A stretch of 64,000 bases of DNA from Antedon mediterranea (Eukaryota; Echinodermata; Crinoidea; Comatulida; Antedonidae): contig NC_092672.1 of assembly GCF_964355755.1 (NCBI RefSeq), positions 30,998,501-31,062,500 on the forward strand. The letters run 5' to 3'. The translations under genes were made by a program, and so were the position numbers. Of the stretch, positions 1-10,089 are shown piece after piece. Position 1 is the stretch's first letter. Every line of letters starts with the position of its first letter. The notes under the pieces are model-generated. The model did no database searches. It was given only the letters and a program-made list of their open reading frames with translations, and had not been told where the DNA came from.

Positions 1-3000
1 CATGTGAAATGTGTAAGAGATGTTTTTGAAGACAAACTATGTAATTCCAGGGTAATTTGGATTTGTTCAATGTGTGGGAATAGTAATTTTGTTAATAACA
101 TGTTGGGTGAAATAGGTATTCCCTGTCATTTCAATAGATATACGATTCTAGAACCTGATGAATCTGTCACTGCAGACTTTCCAGAATTAACGAAAAATAA
201 AGAAAAACGTTGTAATAATGCCAAATTAAAATGTCAACAAACAGGAAGTGAAGATTTACTTGGTAGTGATTGGATGAGAGTAAGATCAAAGAAAAGAACC
301 GACAACAAAAAAAAAAGATGTAAAAATAGAGGAAATAAGAAAAGGAGAAAGCCCGTTATAAATGGTATAAGTTTAGAACCAGGTGTAAAATATAGTGGCA
401 AAGGTGTAAAAGATTTCTATGAAAGACGAAATAATAACAAAATGGAATGGAATATGAATACAAATACTTACAGAGAATACAACAAAGAAAATTCTAAAAC
501 GAATGTATTGGGAAATTCACAAACAATAATTGACGACAGTGGTAGGCCTATGTGTGATGTTTTGAAAAATACAAAAGTAACAAACGGAATACAACAACAA
601 TCAGGTGGTGGTTCGAAACGTTTACGAAATAACAAAGGTCGTTTTGTCAAAACTAAGAAGATTGATAACAAAAAAGCACAAGGTAATGTGAATTTAAAGA
701 ATGATTGCGATACTATGAAAGATATAAAGAACATGGGTAATAATGACAATTCTGAAACGAAAACTGACGAGGATTTTAAAATAGAATGTACTGTAGAAAA
801 CGACAACAACACAGCGACTGACGATGCGAAAGCACAAAATAATAGCAAAATGAATGACAGAAGTAGAATAATTGATAGTAATGGTACAGATCATAAAAAT
901 CAAACATGTGCAAGTTGTGAATTTGAGGAAAATGAAGTATTGATAATTGATGACGGATGCAAAAAAGCAATGACTAAAAAAATTAGGTCCCATACTAAAC
1001 CTAAATGTGACCAACATATTATCGATGTGGATATTGAAGTTTTAACAAAAAATAATTTTTCGGAAGAATTGATAATCGATGATGTACCAAAACAAAAAAA
1101 TACACGAAAAAGGCAGAAAACACAATCAATAAATGAATTACAAGTATATAATAGTAATGAAAATATAACTGTAGCACAGGGTAATTTTAATCAAGGGAAT
1201 TATAGATTTGGCTTTGCAAGTGGTAAACAGTGTGTTGCAAATAGTCTTGTAGCTATTCTTTATTCTACAAAGAGGAATGGAAATGAATTTTACACCAAAG
1301 ACCTTGATACCATATTGACTCTTGGAAACGAGTTGTACCGTTACATTCAGAAAGATTCCACTATGCACGAGGACCTTTTAATGATTTCTGAACTGCCGAA
1401 AGAATTGGATATCTTGGATAACACATTTGTAATATCTCCCAAAGAATCAGTTTTTGGCATAATAGATGGGAATCTCGAATTTATGGCTGAATATGGAGCC
1501 TTGTCATTAAACCAAGCTCTTGAACAAGAATTACATCAACATGATGCATTTTTTATGAATTTCAACAGAAGCACATTTTCTATTATCAAACGTGTAAATG
1601 GATTTCTTATATTTGATCCACATGCAAGAGATCGATTTGGTTGTGTTAGTGAACATGGAAAGAGTATTTTACTTTACAGTCCATCTTGGCAAGGTGTGTA
1701 CGATTATTGTATAAGATTAGCAAGGTCAATGAACTGTAATATACATGAAACCGAGTTTGAACTGACTGGTGTAAATATTGAAAATAAGTCTATGATGTTA
1801 TGTTCCGCTTCTGTGCTCGATGATAATTGTGAACAAAGAAACTTGGGAAACGTCGACGTTGATGAACCTAGTACGTCTTATCAGTATAAATGTAGTACAA
1901 GATTACCAGACAAGAATATTGATTCTAACGTTAAAGGCAAAACACATAATAAAGAAGGTCATGTCTCATCAAGTAATGGATGGCAAAGTGATAGTGATAT
2001 TGAAATTGTTAATGTTCAGTATGAAAAAAGACCTGACGAGAATTTTAAATTTATTCCGATCTCAGAAGAACAAAAGAAAAACATGTGTAATAAATTAGGC
2101 ATTCATTGTGAACATACCGATATGAATTGTGGTATTAACAGAGCCAGTCAGATTGGACATCCTCTTCAAATTACAAATATTACAGGTGATGGTAATTGTT
2201 TTTATCGTGCAATTTCATACATTATTTCTGGGACTGAAGATAATCATTTACTTTTAAGAAGAGCAATTACTAATCATTTATTGGAAACTGATGAATTATT
2301 TATTAATACATTTAGTCACGAATATAGATCAGTTAAGGAATATGTGTTTAAAAAAAGAGTAATGGATAATGGAACGTGGGCATCCAATACTGAAATAAGT
2401 GCAATGGCAAACTTGCTTAATACAGATATTTATTCATTTAATGATCAACTTTTGACGTGGCAATTGTTTTCTGCTAAAAAGCCGGGGAGAATAGATGATG
2501 TTACAACTGACAATGGTATATATATTTTGTACACCATGAATGTGCATTTTAATGTAGTAGAATCTGTCAATGTGAGTCAAAATAATGTTCAGGAAACAAC
2601 AGGACAAGTTGATATGAATGTGACATCCCACAATAAACTGTCAAATACAGAGGCAATTTTTTTGGTAAAGAATTCTACAACAAAGAAACGAAAGCAAACG
2701 GGAAATGAAACTTGTGACACATTTGAAGATATACAACCAAAACACAAACAGAGTAAAACTGTTGAAAGACCTTGTTCAGAAAGCAGAGTAAAACGAAAAC
2801 GATCTTATAGAAATAGAAAAGAAATTAAAAAGAATCGACAGAGAATTAAACGTCAAAGTGAAGAAAAAAAAAACTCGGAAGAAATAGATGAAATTAGAAA
2901 CAAATATCAAAGTGATTCTGTATACAGAAAAGAAAAGAAATGTAAAGTAAAAGATGCGCAACAAATAAGATATGGTGACGATGATTATAAGTTCAAAAAA

Positions 3001-6000
3001 AGGAAGGAAAACAGAGAAAGACAATACAAAATGTATAGATGTGAACCAGAATATAATGTTAAGGTACGAAATAAAGCGAGACATAACTACACAATTGATT
3101 TGGATTACCGAACAACTAAAAAAGCCAACAATCTGATAAATTATAAATTTAATAAAAAATTTACGCAAAATTTGAAAGAATCAAAGAAAAATAGATACAA
3201 CAATGATACAATATTTAGACATAAATCTAGACAAGATAATAAACAAAGAAATAAGGAAAAGTATCACAATGATTCAAAATTTCGACAAAATTTGAAGCAA
3301 AAATTAGCAGCGAAGTATTGTAATAATTCCAAATTTAGAGAAAATGTTACGAAAACATTGGCAGAGAAGTATCGGAATAATTTGAAATTTCGACAAAAGT
3401 GTAAACAGAAATTGGCAGAAAAGTATCGAAGTAATTTGAATTTTAGACAAAACTGTAAACATAAATTAGCAGAGAAGTATCGGAGTAATTTGAAATTTAG
3501 ACAAAACTGTAAGCATAAATTGGCAGAAAAGTATTGGAGTAATTTAAAATTTAGACAAAACTGTAAACTAAAATTGGCAGAGAAATATCGAAGTAATTTA
3601 AAATTCCGTGAAAGTGTTAAGCAAAGGTGTAAGCAAAGATTTACAGAAAAGTATCATGGTGATAAAGGGTTCCGAAAAAATGTCATGAAGAAAAACATGA
3701 AGAATCGGGAAAAAAGGAAAACAAAAAACACTAATTTTGAGTTTGTTTTAGAAAACTTCAGAGAAACAGTTTCTCGTGGTCCTGAATATGTTTGTTGTGT
3801 ATGCTTTAAAATGTTATTCAAAGATCAAGTTATGAAGTGCACCAAAGCTAAGTACAAAAATAAGACTTGTATAAATGAAAAGTATTTGCATATTTGCAAC
3901 AATGAATGTAATAAACCTTGTCAATTTATCGAATCACCAAGATGTCGTTTATGGATTTGTTTCACATGCCACAGGAAATTGTTAAACGGGAAAGTCCCTG
4001 CAGAAGCCAATTCAAACAATTTACTACTACACGATATTCCTCCTGAGCTTAGGTGTTTAAATAATTTAGAGCAGCATTTGATTGGATTGAACATTCCTTT
4101 TATGAAATTAATGAATTTACCTAAAGGTGGACAGAATGGAATACATGGACCTGTTGTATGTGTACCTTCAAATACTATTGAAACTGTAAAAATGCTTCCT
4201 AGACCACAGGTTGATGATCAATTAATATCTGTAAAATTGAAGCGAAAGTTGTCTTACAAAGGTTATTACAAATATAAATTTGTTAACACTGCCAATGTTA
4301 TTCAAGCTCTTAGATATTTACAGGATCATAACAAGTGCTATTTTGATATAGCTATTAATGAAGAATGGCACAATTATTTATCTGAAGATAACATCGAAAG
4401 GGAAACTACTAATGAAAATGAAAACAATGAAGAAGAAGAAAAAGAAGAAGAAATAGAAGACCGATTATGTGGTGTTACCTTTGATACAAGTCTTCAACCT
4501 GTTGACAGGCGACAAAATTTGGTTGATGAATATTTTAATGACATAATTTGTTGTGCACCATGTGAAAATAATAGTCCTATTGCATTGTTAAGTAATAAAA
4601 GCAATGAAGCAAAATCATTTCCAGTTTTATTTCCAACAGGCCAACCAACATTCCATGATACGAGAGATGTTAAAATAACACTTGGACGTTATTTTCACAA
4701 TAGATTAATGCATATAGATAACAGGTTTGCACAAAATACAGAATTCATATTTTATGCTCAATCTTTATATGAACTTCAACAAATTTTATCAAGTATTTCT
4801 ATTGCATTGCGAAAAGGGTCAAGTAAAAAAGATGATTTTAGCAAAGTTACTGTATCCGATTTAAAAAATGTTACCAAAATTCAAGAGATTTTAAAATCTG
4901 ATAGGGGTTATAAATTTCTAAAACAAATTCGTGGAACTCCACCGTACTGGCAAGCTACACAAAAAGATATAATAGCAATGGTTAGACAGATTGGAAAACC
5001 AACATTCTTTCTTTCATTCTCAAGTGCTGATTTCCGTTGGAAAGAAATAATGACGACATTGTTAAATCAGTCAGGAGATCAAAGAAACATTGAAGAATTA
5101 GAATGGGCAGATAAATGTAATTTGTTGAAATCAAATCCAGTGACTGTTGCCAGAATGTTTGATAAACGCTTTCATACTTTTTTGAAAAATGTAATTTTGT
5201 CTGAAGCACAGCCTATTGGTAAAGTCGTAGATTATTTTTATCGAATTGAATTTCAAATGAGAGGAAGTCCACATGTTCATATGTTAGTATGGGTTGAAAA
5301 TGCTCCTATTTTTGGTACAGATAAAGATAATGAAGTTATTAATTTTGTTGATAAATATATTTCTTGTGCTGTGCCATGTGAAACTGTAGATCGTGAACTG
5401 AATGAAATTGTTAAAAGTGTGCAAATTCACAGTAAAAGACATTCTAAATCATGTAAAAAAAAGGGAACAAATTGCAGATTTAACTTTCCCAGACAACCTT
5501 CTGGAAATACATTTGTTATGAGACCTACAATTGTGGATAAAGACAATGATGATAATGATGACAATAAACAAGCAATGGAGCTGTTAACCTCAGTAAAAGA
5601 TGCTGTGACTAATGAAGAAACATATAAAAATGCAATAGAACTTTTCCAAAGTTTAGGTATTACACAGAGTGCATTTGAGAAAGCAAATAATTGTGTAGCT
5701 ACTGAGGAAAAAATTGTTATAAAGAGAAACCCTCAAGATGTGTGGGTAAATCAATATAATCCTTCCTTATTGAGAGCATGGAATGCAAATATGGATATTC
5801 AATATATTACAAATGTATATGCATGTATAATTTACGTTATAGGATATATGTCAAAATCTGAACGTGAAATGGGTTTACTGTTAAATCATGCAGCATCAGA
5901 AGTAAAAGAAGGCAATGAAGATGCTAGGCAAAGTTTGCGAAAACTTGGTAATGTTTATATGAATAATCGAGAAGTGTCTGCACAAGAAAGTATTTATCGT

Positions 6001-8823
6001 GTTTGTAGTTTAAGATTAAAAGAATGTTCAAGGAAAGTTGAATTTATCCCAGTAGGACCTAATCCTGTCAGAATGAGTTTACCACTAAGTGTAATTAAAA
6101 ACAAAGAAGATGATGATGTAAGTGCATGGTTGCCAAATAAGATCGACAAATATAAAGCTCGACCTAATAGTTCTGAATTTAATAAAATGTGCCTTGCAAA
6201 ATTTTGTTCGGAATATAGAATATTGAGTTCATCAGAAATGAAAGGAAACAAACAAAAAAAGAATGTATTTCAGTTAAAAAAACAGTTGGGATTCATCCAA
6301 AAAAGAACACGAACTAGTAATGCTATAGTAAGATACCCTCGATTTCCAATGGATACAGCACCAGAGAAATATTTTTTGAGTATACTTCAGTTATTTCTAC
6401 CATTTCGAAAAGATGAACAGTTAAAACCTCCAAATTTTGAAACGTATGAACAATTTCATGAGAAAGGATGTGTTAAATTATGTGGCTGTCAATTACAAAC
6501 GGTAAAGTCAATAGTTCATGGAAACATGGAACAATATGAAAAAAGTGCTGATGATGTTGAAGAAGCACAGGAATGTTTATCAAAATTTGGACCACAAGAA
6601 GATGCATGGAGTTTATTATGTCCAGAAAGCGAAAAAGAAAGGTTAGACAACCCAAAGCCAAATGTAGAGGTTGATGATGAAGAAGATGAATTTTTCATTC
6701 CAGATTTTGGAATTCAAAAAAATCATACATCTAAAGTAGAGTCTAATTCATCTAATATTCCAAGACCAGAATTGAACAAAATGATTCGATCTTTAAATGA
6801 AAAACAACAACATATATTTTACAAGACAAGACAATGGTGTTTAGACAAAGCTAATGGTAAAAAACCTGAAGCATTTTACACTTTCATAACTGGTGGCGCT
6901 GGTACAGGAAAAAGTCATTTGGTAAACTGTATTTATAATGAAGCGACACGTATTCTTGGAAAAATTATGGAAAATCCCGATGATTTGTCAATATTGAAAT
7001 TAGCTCCTACAGGAATCGCAGCATATAATATTAAAGGCCAAACAATTCATAGCGCTTTGTCTATCCCGATTAATATTTCACTTCCGTATCAACCACTTGG
7101 AGAAGAAAAAATAAGTGCACTTCGTAATAAATTGGGCCAGTTGCAAATTGTTATTATAGATGAAATATCAATGGTAAATCAAAGGTTACTTTGGTATATC
7201 CACGGACGATTAAGGCAAATAAAACAAGTACGCAACGATAGTCCATTCGGTAACATTTCAGTAATTGCTGTTGGTGATTTTTATCAGTTACCCCCGGTTA
7301 TGGGCAGTTCGTTATACAAAGACACATTGGAAAGCTCACTGTGGATAGATAACTTTAAGCAAGTACAGTTAGATCAAATCATGAGGCAAAAAGAAGATAA
7401 AGAATTTGCTTTATTGTTAAACAAATTGCGTACAAAAGAAAAACATGATTGTTTGTCTGATAACGATTTATTAGTTCTAAAATCACGTGAAACAGGTGAA
7501 GAATGTGAAGATGCTGTTCACATTTACCCACGCAACAAACAAGTTGATGAATGGAATAAAAAAATGTTGCACAAAACCTGTACAGACATTGTATGCATTG
7601 AAGCAGAAGATAGTGTAGTAAACGCCAAGAAACAGACCAAAAATTGTGACAAACCTCGGAATTCACGTCAAACTAGTTTACTAAATTATTTGTGGATTGC
7701 ACTTAATGCCAGAGTGATGTTGATTAAAAATGTAGATGTTAAAAAAGGCTTAACGAATGGATGTATGGGACATGTTTATGAAATAGTCAAACCCAATAAT
7801 AACGCCAAACCAGTATCTATTAAAGTAAAGTTTGATAATAATGACATTGGTATTCAGGCAATTGAAATGTTTAAAGAATCTATGGGGGAAAAATACAGTC
7901 GAAAACAATTTCCTCTCAAATTAGCATATGCATGCACAGTTCATAAAGTGCAAGGAATGACAATGGATAAAGCAGTGGTTTGCCTTAAAGATACTTTTAC
8001 GCATGGACAAGCATATGTAGGCCTCAGTCGTGTTACTTCAATATCTGGACTTACAATTGAAAATTTTAAACCTAGTCTGATTTATTGTGATCCAAACATA
8101 AAGAAGTGCTTAAATAATATGGATTCATACGTACAATGTGATAAACAAGGTCATGATTTGGATTCTAGATTTTCAATAATGTTACATAACATTCAAGGGC
8201 TTAAACAACATTTTGATGATCTTCAGTGTAATGATTTGTTTATGAATTCTAATATAATATGTCTAACTGAAACATGGGTTAACAAGGATGATGATGTTTT
8301 TGACGTACGCATTGAGCCGTATAAATGTTATCACCAAACAAGGTATGATTCGTATTCTAATACAAATGATCTCAGTTCCAAAATAAAACATCAGGCTCAT
8401 GGTGGCGTTGCAGTGTATGTCAAGAACACGTCGTCAAGCAGATTAAACATATGTAATAATGATATAGAAGCAGTTTCATTTTTAATAACAAGTCCGATTT
8501 CTATTGCCGTGTCAGTAATTTATCGACCCCCAAGTTATGATATTAATCAATTCTGTCAAAATTTGAGAAAACATTTGGAAGAGTTACATAAAATGAGTAC
8601 AAAATGTATTGTAATGGGTGATTTTAATGAAAATCTTTTCAAACAATCTTCCAGAGTGAATAATTTAATGGCAGAGAATGAGTACAAACAACATGTTACA
8701 TGTTCCACCACTGAAAACAATACATTGATTGATCATGTCTATAGCAAAGGTCTTGATCCAGTACAGGCTGAAGTAATTCCAGTTTATTACAGCTATCATG
8801 AAGCCATTCAAATTAAATTTTAA
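1..8823 (+). CDS. Helentron-type rolling-circle transposon protein (partial at the N terminus)
   Basis: One uninterrupted frame runs from the window edge to a TAA at 8821-8823. The first visible codons contain no ATG start, so the N terminus lies to the left. Residues are numbered from nt 4. An early Cys-rich end (WICSMCG) may be the tail of a zinc finger. A cysteine-protease-like domain has Cys410 (GKQCVAN) and Asp538/His540 (FDPH). An OTU domain has Asp729/Cys732 (GDGNCFYRA) and His848. Then come eight basic repeats of about 18 residues, a Cys-rich DUF6570-like region (about 1250-1465), the HUH nuclease (HVH 1757-1759, followed by a Tyr pair in YVIGYMSK), PIF1 helicase (Walker A GGAGTGKS 2297-2304, Walker B IIDEIS 2384-2389) and an APE-like endonuclease (LTETW, GDFNEN, IDHVYSKG). 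This domain set is known from Helentrons, which nick DNA and transpose by rolling-circle replication. The lack of stops over 8.8 kb suggests a young copy. It lies antisense to the PLOD gene. Confidence 0.93.
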   Translation, partial: HVKCVRDVFEDKLCNSRVIWICSMCGNSNFVNNMLGEIGIPCHFNRYTILEPDESVTADFPELTKNKEKRCNNAKLKCQQTGSEDLLGSDWMRVRSKKRTDNKKKRCKNRGNKKRRKPVINGISLEPGVKYSGKGVKDFYERRNNNKMEWNMNTNTYREYNKENSKTNVLGNSQTIIDDSGRPMCDVLKNTKVTNGIQQQSGGGSKRLRNNKGRFVKTKKIDNKKAQGNVNLKNDCDTMKDIKNMGNNDNSETKTDEDFKIECTVENDNNTATDDAKAQNNSKMNDRSRIIDSNGTDHKNQTCASCEFEENEVLIIDDGCKKAMTKKIRSHTKPKCDQHIIDVDIEVLTKNNFSEELIIDDVPKQKNTRKRQKTQSINELQVYNSNENITVAQGNFNQGNYRFGFASGKQCVANSLVAILYSTKRNGNEFYTKDLDTILTLGNELYRYIQKDSTMHEDLLMISELPKELDILDNTFVISPKESVFGIIDGNLEFMAEYGALSLNQALEQELHQHDAFFMNFNRSTFSIIKRVNGFLIFDPHARDRFGCVSEHGKSILLYSPSWQGVYDYCIRLARSMNCNIHETEFELTGVNIENKSMMLCSASVLDDNCEQRNLGNVDVDEPSTSYQYKCSTRLPDKNIDSNVKGKTHNKEGHVSSSNGWQSDSDIEIVNVQYEKRPDENFKFIPISEEQKKNMCNKLGIHCEHTDMNCGINRASQIGHPLQITNITGDGNCFYRAISYIISGTEDNHLLLRRAITNHLLETDELFINTFSHEYRSVKEYVFKKRVMDNGTWASNTEISAMANLLNTDIYSFNDQLLTWQLFSAKKPGRIDDVTTDNGIYILYTMNVHFNVVESVNVSQNNVQETTGQVDMNVTSHNKLSNTEAIFLVKNSTTKKRKQTGNETCDTFEDIQPKHKQSKTVERPCSESRVKRKRSYRNRKEIKKNRQRIKRQSEEKKNSEEIDEIRNKYQSDSVYRKEKKCKVKDAQQIRYGDDDYKFKKRKENRERQYKMYRCEPEYNVKVRNKARHNYTIDLDYRTTKKANNLINYKFNKKFTQNLKESKKNRYNNDTIFRHKSRQDNKQRNKEKYHNDSKFRQNLKQKLAAKYCNNSKFRENVTKTLAEKYRNNLKFRQKCKQKLAEKYRSNLNFRQNCKHKLAEKYRSNLKFRQNCKHKLAEKYWSNLKFRQNCKLKLAEKYRSNLKFRESVKQRCKQRFTEKYHGDKGFRKNVMKKNMKNREKRKTKNTNFEFVLENFRETVSRGPEYVCCVCFKMLFKDQVMKCTKAKYKNKTCINEKYLHICNNECNKPCQFIESPRCRLWICFTCHRKLLNGKVPAEANSNNLLLHDIPPELRCLNNLEQHLIGLNIPFMKLMNLPKGGQNGIHGPVVCVPSNTIETVKMLPRPQVDDQLISVKLKRKLSYKGYYKYKFVNTANVIQALRYLQDHNKCYFDIAINEEWHNYLSEDNIERETTNENENNEEEEKEEEIEDRLCGVTFDTSLQPVDRRQNLVDEYFNDIICCAPCENNSPIALLSNKSNEAKSFPVLFPTGQPTFHDTRDVKITLGRYFHNRLMHIDNRFAQNTEFIFYAQSLYELQQILSSISIALRKGSSKKDDFSKVTVSDLKNVTKIQEILKSDRGYKFLKQIRGTPPYWQATQKDIIAMVRQIGKPTFFLSFSSADFRWKEIMTTLLNQSGDQRNIEELEWADKCNLLKSNPVTVARMFDKRFHTFLKNVILSEAQPIGKVVDYFYRIEFQMRGSPHVHMLVWVENAPIFGTDKDNEVINFVDKYISCAVPCETVDRELNEIVKSVQIHSKRHSKSCKKKGTNCRFNFPRQPSGNTFVMRPTIVDKDNDDNDDNKQAMELLTSVKDAVTNEETYKNAIELFQSLGITQSAFEKANNCVATEEKIVIKRNPQDVWVNQYNPSLLRAWNANMDIQYITNVYACIIYVIGYMSKSEREMGLLLNHAASEVKEGNEDARQSLRKLGNVYMNNREVSAQESIYRVCSLRLKECSRKVEFIPVGPNPVRMSLPLSVIKNKEDDDVSAWLPNKIDKYKARPNSSEFNKMCLAKFCSEYRILSSSEMKGNKQKKNVFQLKKQLGFIQKRTRTSNAIVRYPRFPMDTAPEKYFLSILQLFLPFRKDEQLKPPNFETYEQFHEKGCVKLCGCQLQTVKSIVHGNMEQYEKSADDVEEAQECLSKFGPQEDAWSLLCPESEKERLDNPKPNVEVDDEEDEFFIPDFGIQKNHTSKVESNSSNIPRPELNKMIRSLNEKQQHIFYKTRQWCLDKANGKKPEAFYTFITGGAGTGKSHLVNCIYNEATRILGKIMENPDDLSILKLAPTGIAAYNIKGQTIHSALSIPINISLPYQPLGEEKISALRNKLGQLQIVIIDEISMVNQRLLWYIHGRLRQIKQVRNDSPFGNISVIAVGDFYQLPPVMGSSLYKDTLESSLWIDNFKQVQLDQIMRQKEDKEFALLLNKLRTKEKHDCLSDNDLLVLKSRETGEECEDAVHIYPRNKQVDEWNKKMLHKTCTDIVCIEAEDSVVNAKKQTKNCDKPRNSRQTSLLNYLWIALNARVMLIKNVDVKKGLTNGCMGHVYEIVKPNNNAKPVSIKVKFDNNDIGIQAIEMFKESMGEKYSRKQFPLKLAYACTVHKVQGMTMDKAVVCLKDTFTHGQAYVGLSRVTSISGLTIENFKPSLIYCDPNIKKCLNNMDSYVQCDKQGHDLDSRFSIMLHNIQGLKQHFDDLQCNDLFMNSNIICLTETWVNKDDDVFDVRIEPYKCYHQTRYDSYSNTNDLSSKIKHQAHGGVAVYVKNTSSSRLNICNNDIEAVSFLITSPISIAVSVIYRPPSYDINQFCQNLRKHLEELHKMSTKCIVMGDFNENLFKQSSRVNNLMAENEYKQHVTCSTTENNTLIDHVYSKGLDPVQAEVIPVYYSYHEAIQIKF
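1180..1740 (+). other. Cysteine-protease-like domain (peptidase C76/deubiquitinase-like) in the Helentron protein
   Basis: Residues about 393-579 of the transposon protein contain GKQCVANSLVAIL, with the likely nucleophile Cys410, and IFDPHARDRFG, with Asp538 and His540 as a Cys-His-Asp set. The order and motif shapes resemble the ubiquitin-protease fold of the C76 group. I assign the family from motif shape only. The domain is separate from the OTU domain that follows 300 residues later. Confidence 0.5.
2130..2570 (+). other. OTU deubiquitinase domain in the Helentron protein
   Basis: Residues about 710-855 show the OTU signature GDGNCFYRAISY, with Asp729 and catalytic Cys732, and end with the His-bearing strand YTMNVHFNVV (His848). 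OTU proteases cleave ubiquitin chains and are a known accessory domain of Helentrons. A role in sparing the transposon machinery from host turnover is inference. Confidence 0.85.
3256..3705 (+). repeat. Coding tandem repeat, 54 nt (18 residues), about 8 copies
   Basis: The translated unit is close to KLAEKYRSNLKFRQNCKH. It repeats about eight times, and one copy carries a four-residue extension. The middle four units are nearly identical at DNA level, so the array probably expanded recently. The unit is highly basic and likely helical, compatible with DNA or RNA contact. Related Lys/Tyr-rich repeats are common in Helentron proteins. Confidence 0.8.
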
Positions 8824-9113
8824 TTGCATCAATGGTTTTTAATTAGTTTAATTATGTTCATGTATATGGAAATTTAACTTGCATAGTATTATTATTTCGA
8901 CTTGTTTATTGCATTTATGAAATGGGAAAAAGAGAAAAAACAAAATGAAATACTATTAGGGCTATCAAAATATATTAGTAAATAATAATAACAGGAAAAT
9001 AATCCAACAGAATACTATAAAAACTTTTTACAAATTGAAAATAGAACTGGATACAAATCAAGACTCTCTATGCACAAGGGGCAGCGAATAATCTGTAACT
9101 TCAACCCATGTCA

Positions 9114-9142
9114 TTCTCCTGTATAGGAGAAACAATATCTGG
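9114..9142 (+). mobile_element. Candidate Helitron-style 3' terminus of the Helentron
   Basis: A 7-bp stem (TTCTCCT/AGGAGAA) with a GTAT loop at 9114-9131 is followed by a 7-nt spacer and CTGG|T at 9139-9143. That is the hairpin plus CTRR layout of a canonical Helitron end, about 290 nt after the stop codon. Helentrons often end differently and a stem of this size can arise by chance, so this is tentative. Confidence 0.3.
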
Positions 9143-10080
9143 TGAGTAAACATTTTATATATTATTATAAATATTGTTCTGAATTTGAATATGCAATGTT
9201 GCAATCTGTGCACATAATAAAGTTACATTTTATAGAAGAAGAAAATACGTTTTGTTTTATACGATTACTAATACTTCATTAGGTCTATACCTAATTTTAG
9301 TTGCATAATTGTTTTTTATATTATTTTTCTATCTATCCAGGTCCACATGAAATTAATAATATAGTAATTTACTCATTTGCAAGAATAATCAATTTATTTT
9401 GTTTTGGTTTTTAGGTGCTCAATGGAATGGTTTCATCTCTTCAATCATAATGGGATCCGGATTTTTAGGCAGTCAGTTAATGCAGTCATTCGCTCTTTTA
9501 TAGCAATTGTCTAAACGCGGCAAATGATTACATTATTAATTATGTTAATGATAGTTTAGAAATAAAAATCTTCTATAAATAGATCAATAAATATGCGTTT
9601 AATGAATCCACATTTAGCAAATTAACATGTATATAATGTACTAAGTTATATTATTGACCACCCAAATGTTCATGAACAGCCTACTATATGTTGACAATTT
9701 TGTACAATTTACAATAACCAATGAAAGCTTTTATAAATACATACATTTTATACTTATTTGTGGGTTTTTTTCCATTTGTTTGAAATAAAAGATTATTTTT
9801 AACAGTTACGGTGTGATAATATTAGTTTTATCAGAACTATTATATCTATTGGAGCAAGTTTCACTGTAACTGAGATTCCATTAGATCAAAACACGGAGTA
9901 GGGGAGACAAGAAATTAAAATTATTCACACATAATTCTGTAACTGGTTGTACTGTAGTATATTATGGTGTATAGCAGAGCTGAAATTACGGGAACAACAT
10001 TGTTTTATGTCATCAAAAAATGGAAAATAGAGGTATGTCCATTTTCGAAAAGTAATTCATCTCAACGAGAACATAACAAA
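9143..10080. other. AT-rich DNA with no gene seen
   Basis: I found no supported coding region, RNA gene or clear repeat on either strand. The C-terminal PLOD coding sequence is not recognisable here, although it would be expected downstream of exon 18. Confidence 0.5.
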
Positions 10081-10089
10081 TTTAATTTA

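Noticed and set aside
468-3168. Several - strand open frames opposite the Helentron ORF
   Set aside because: They are shadows of the AT-rich coding strand, with hydrophobic low-complexity translations and no conserved motifs.
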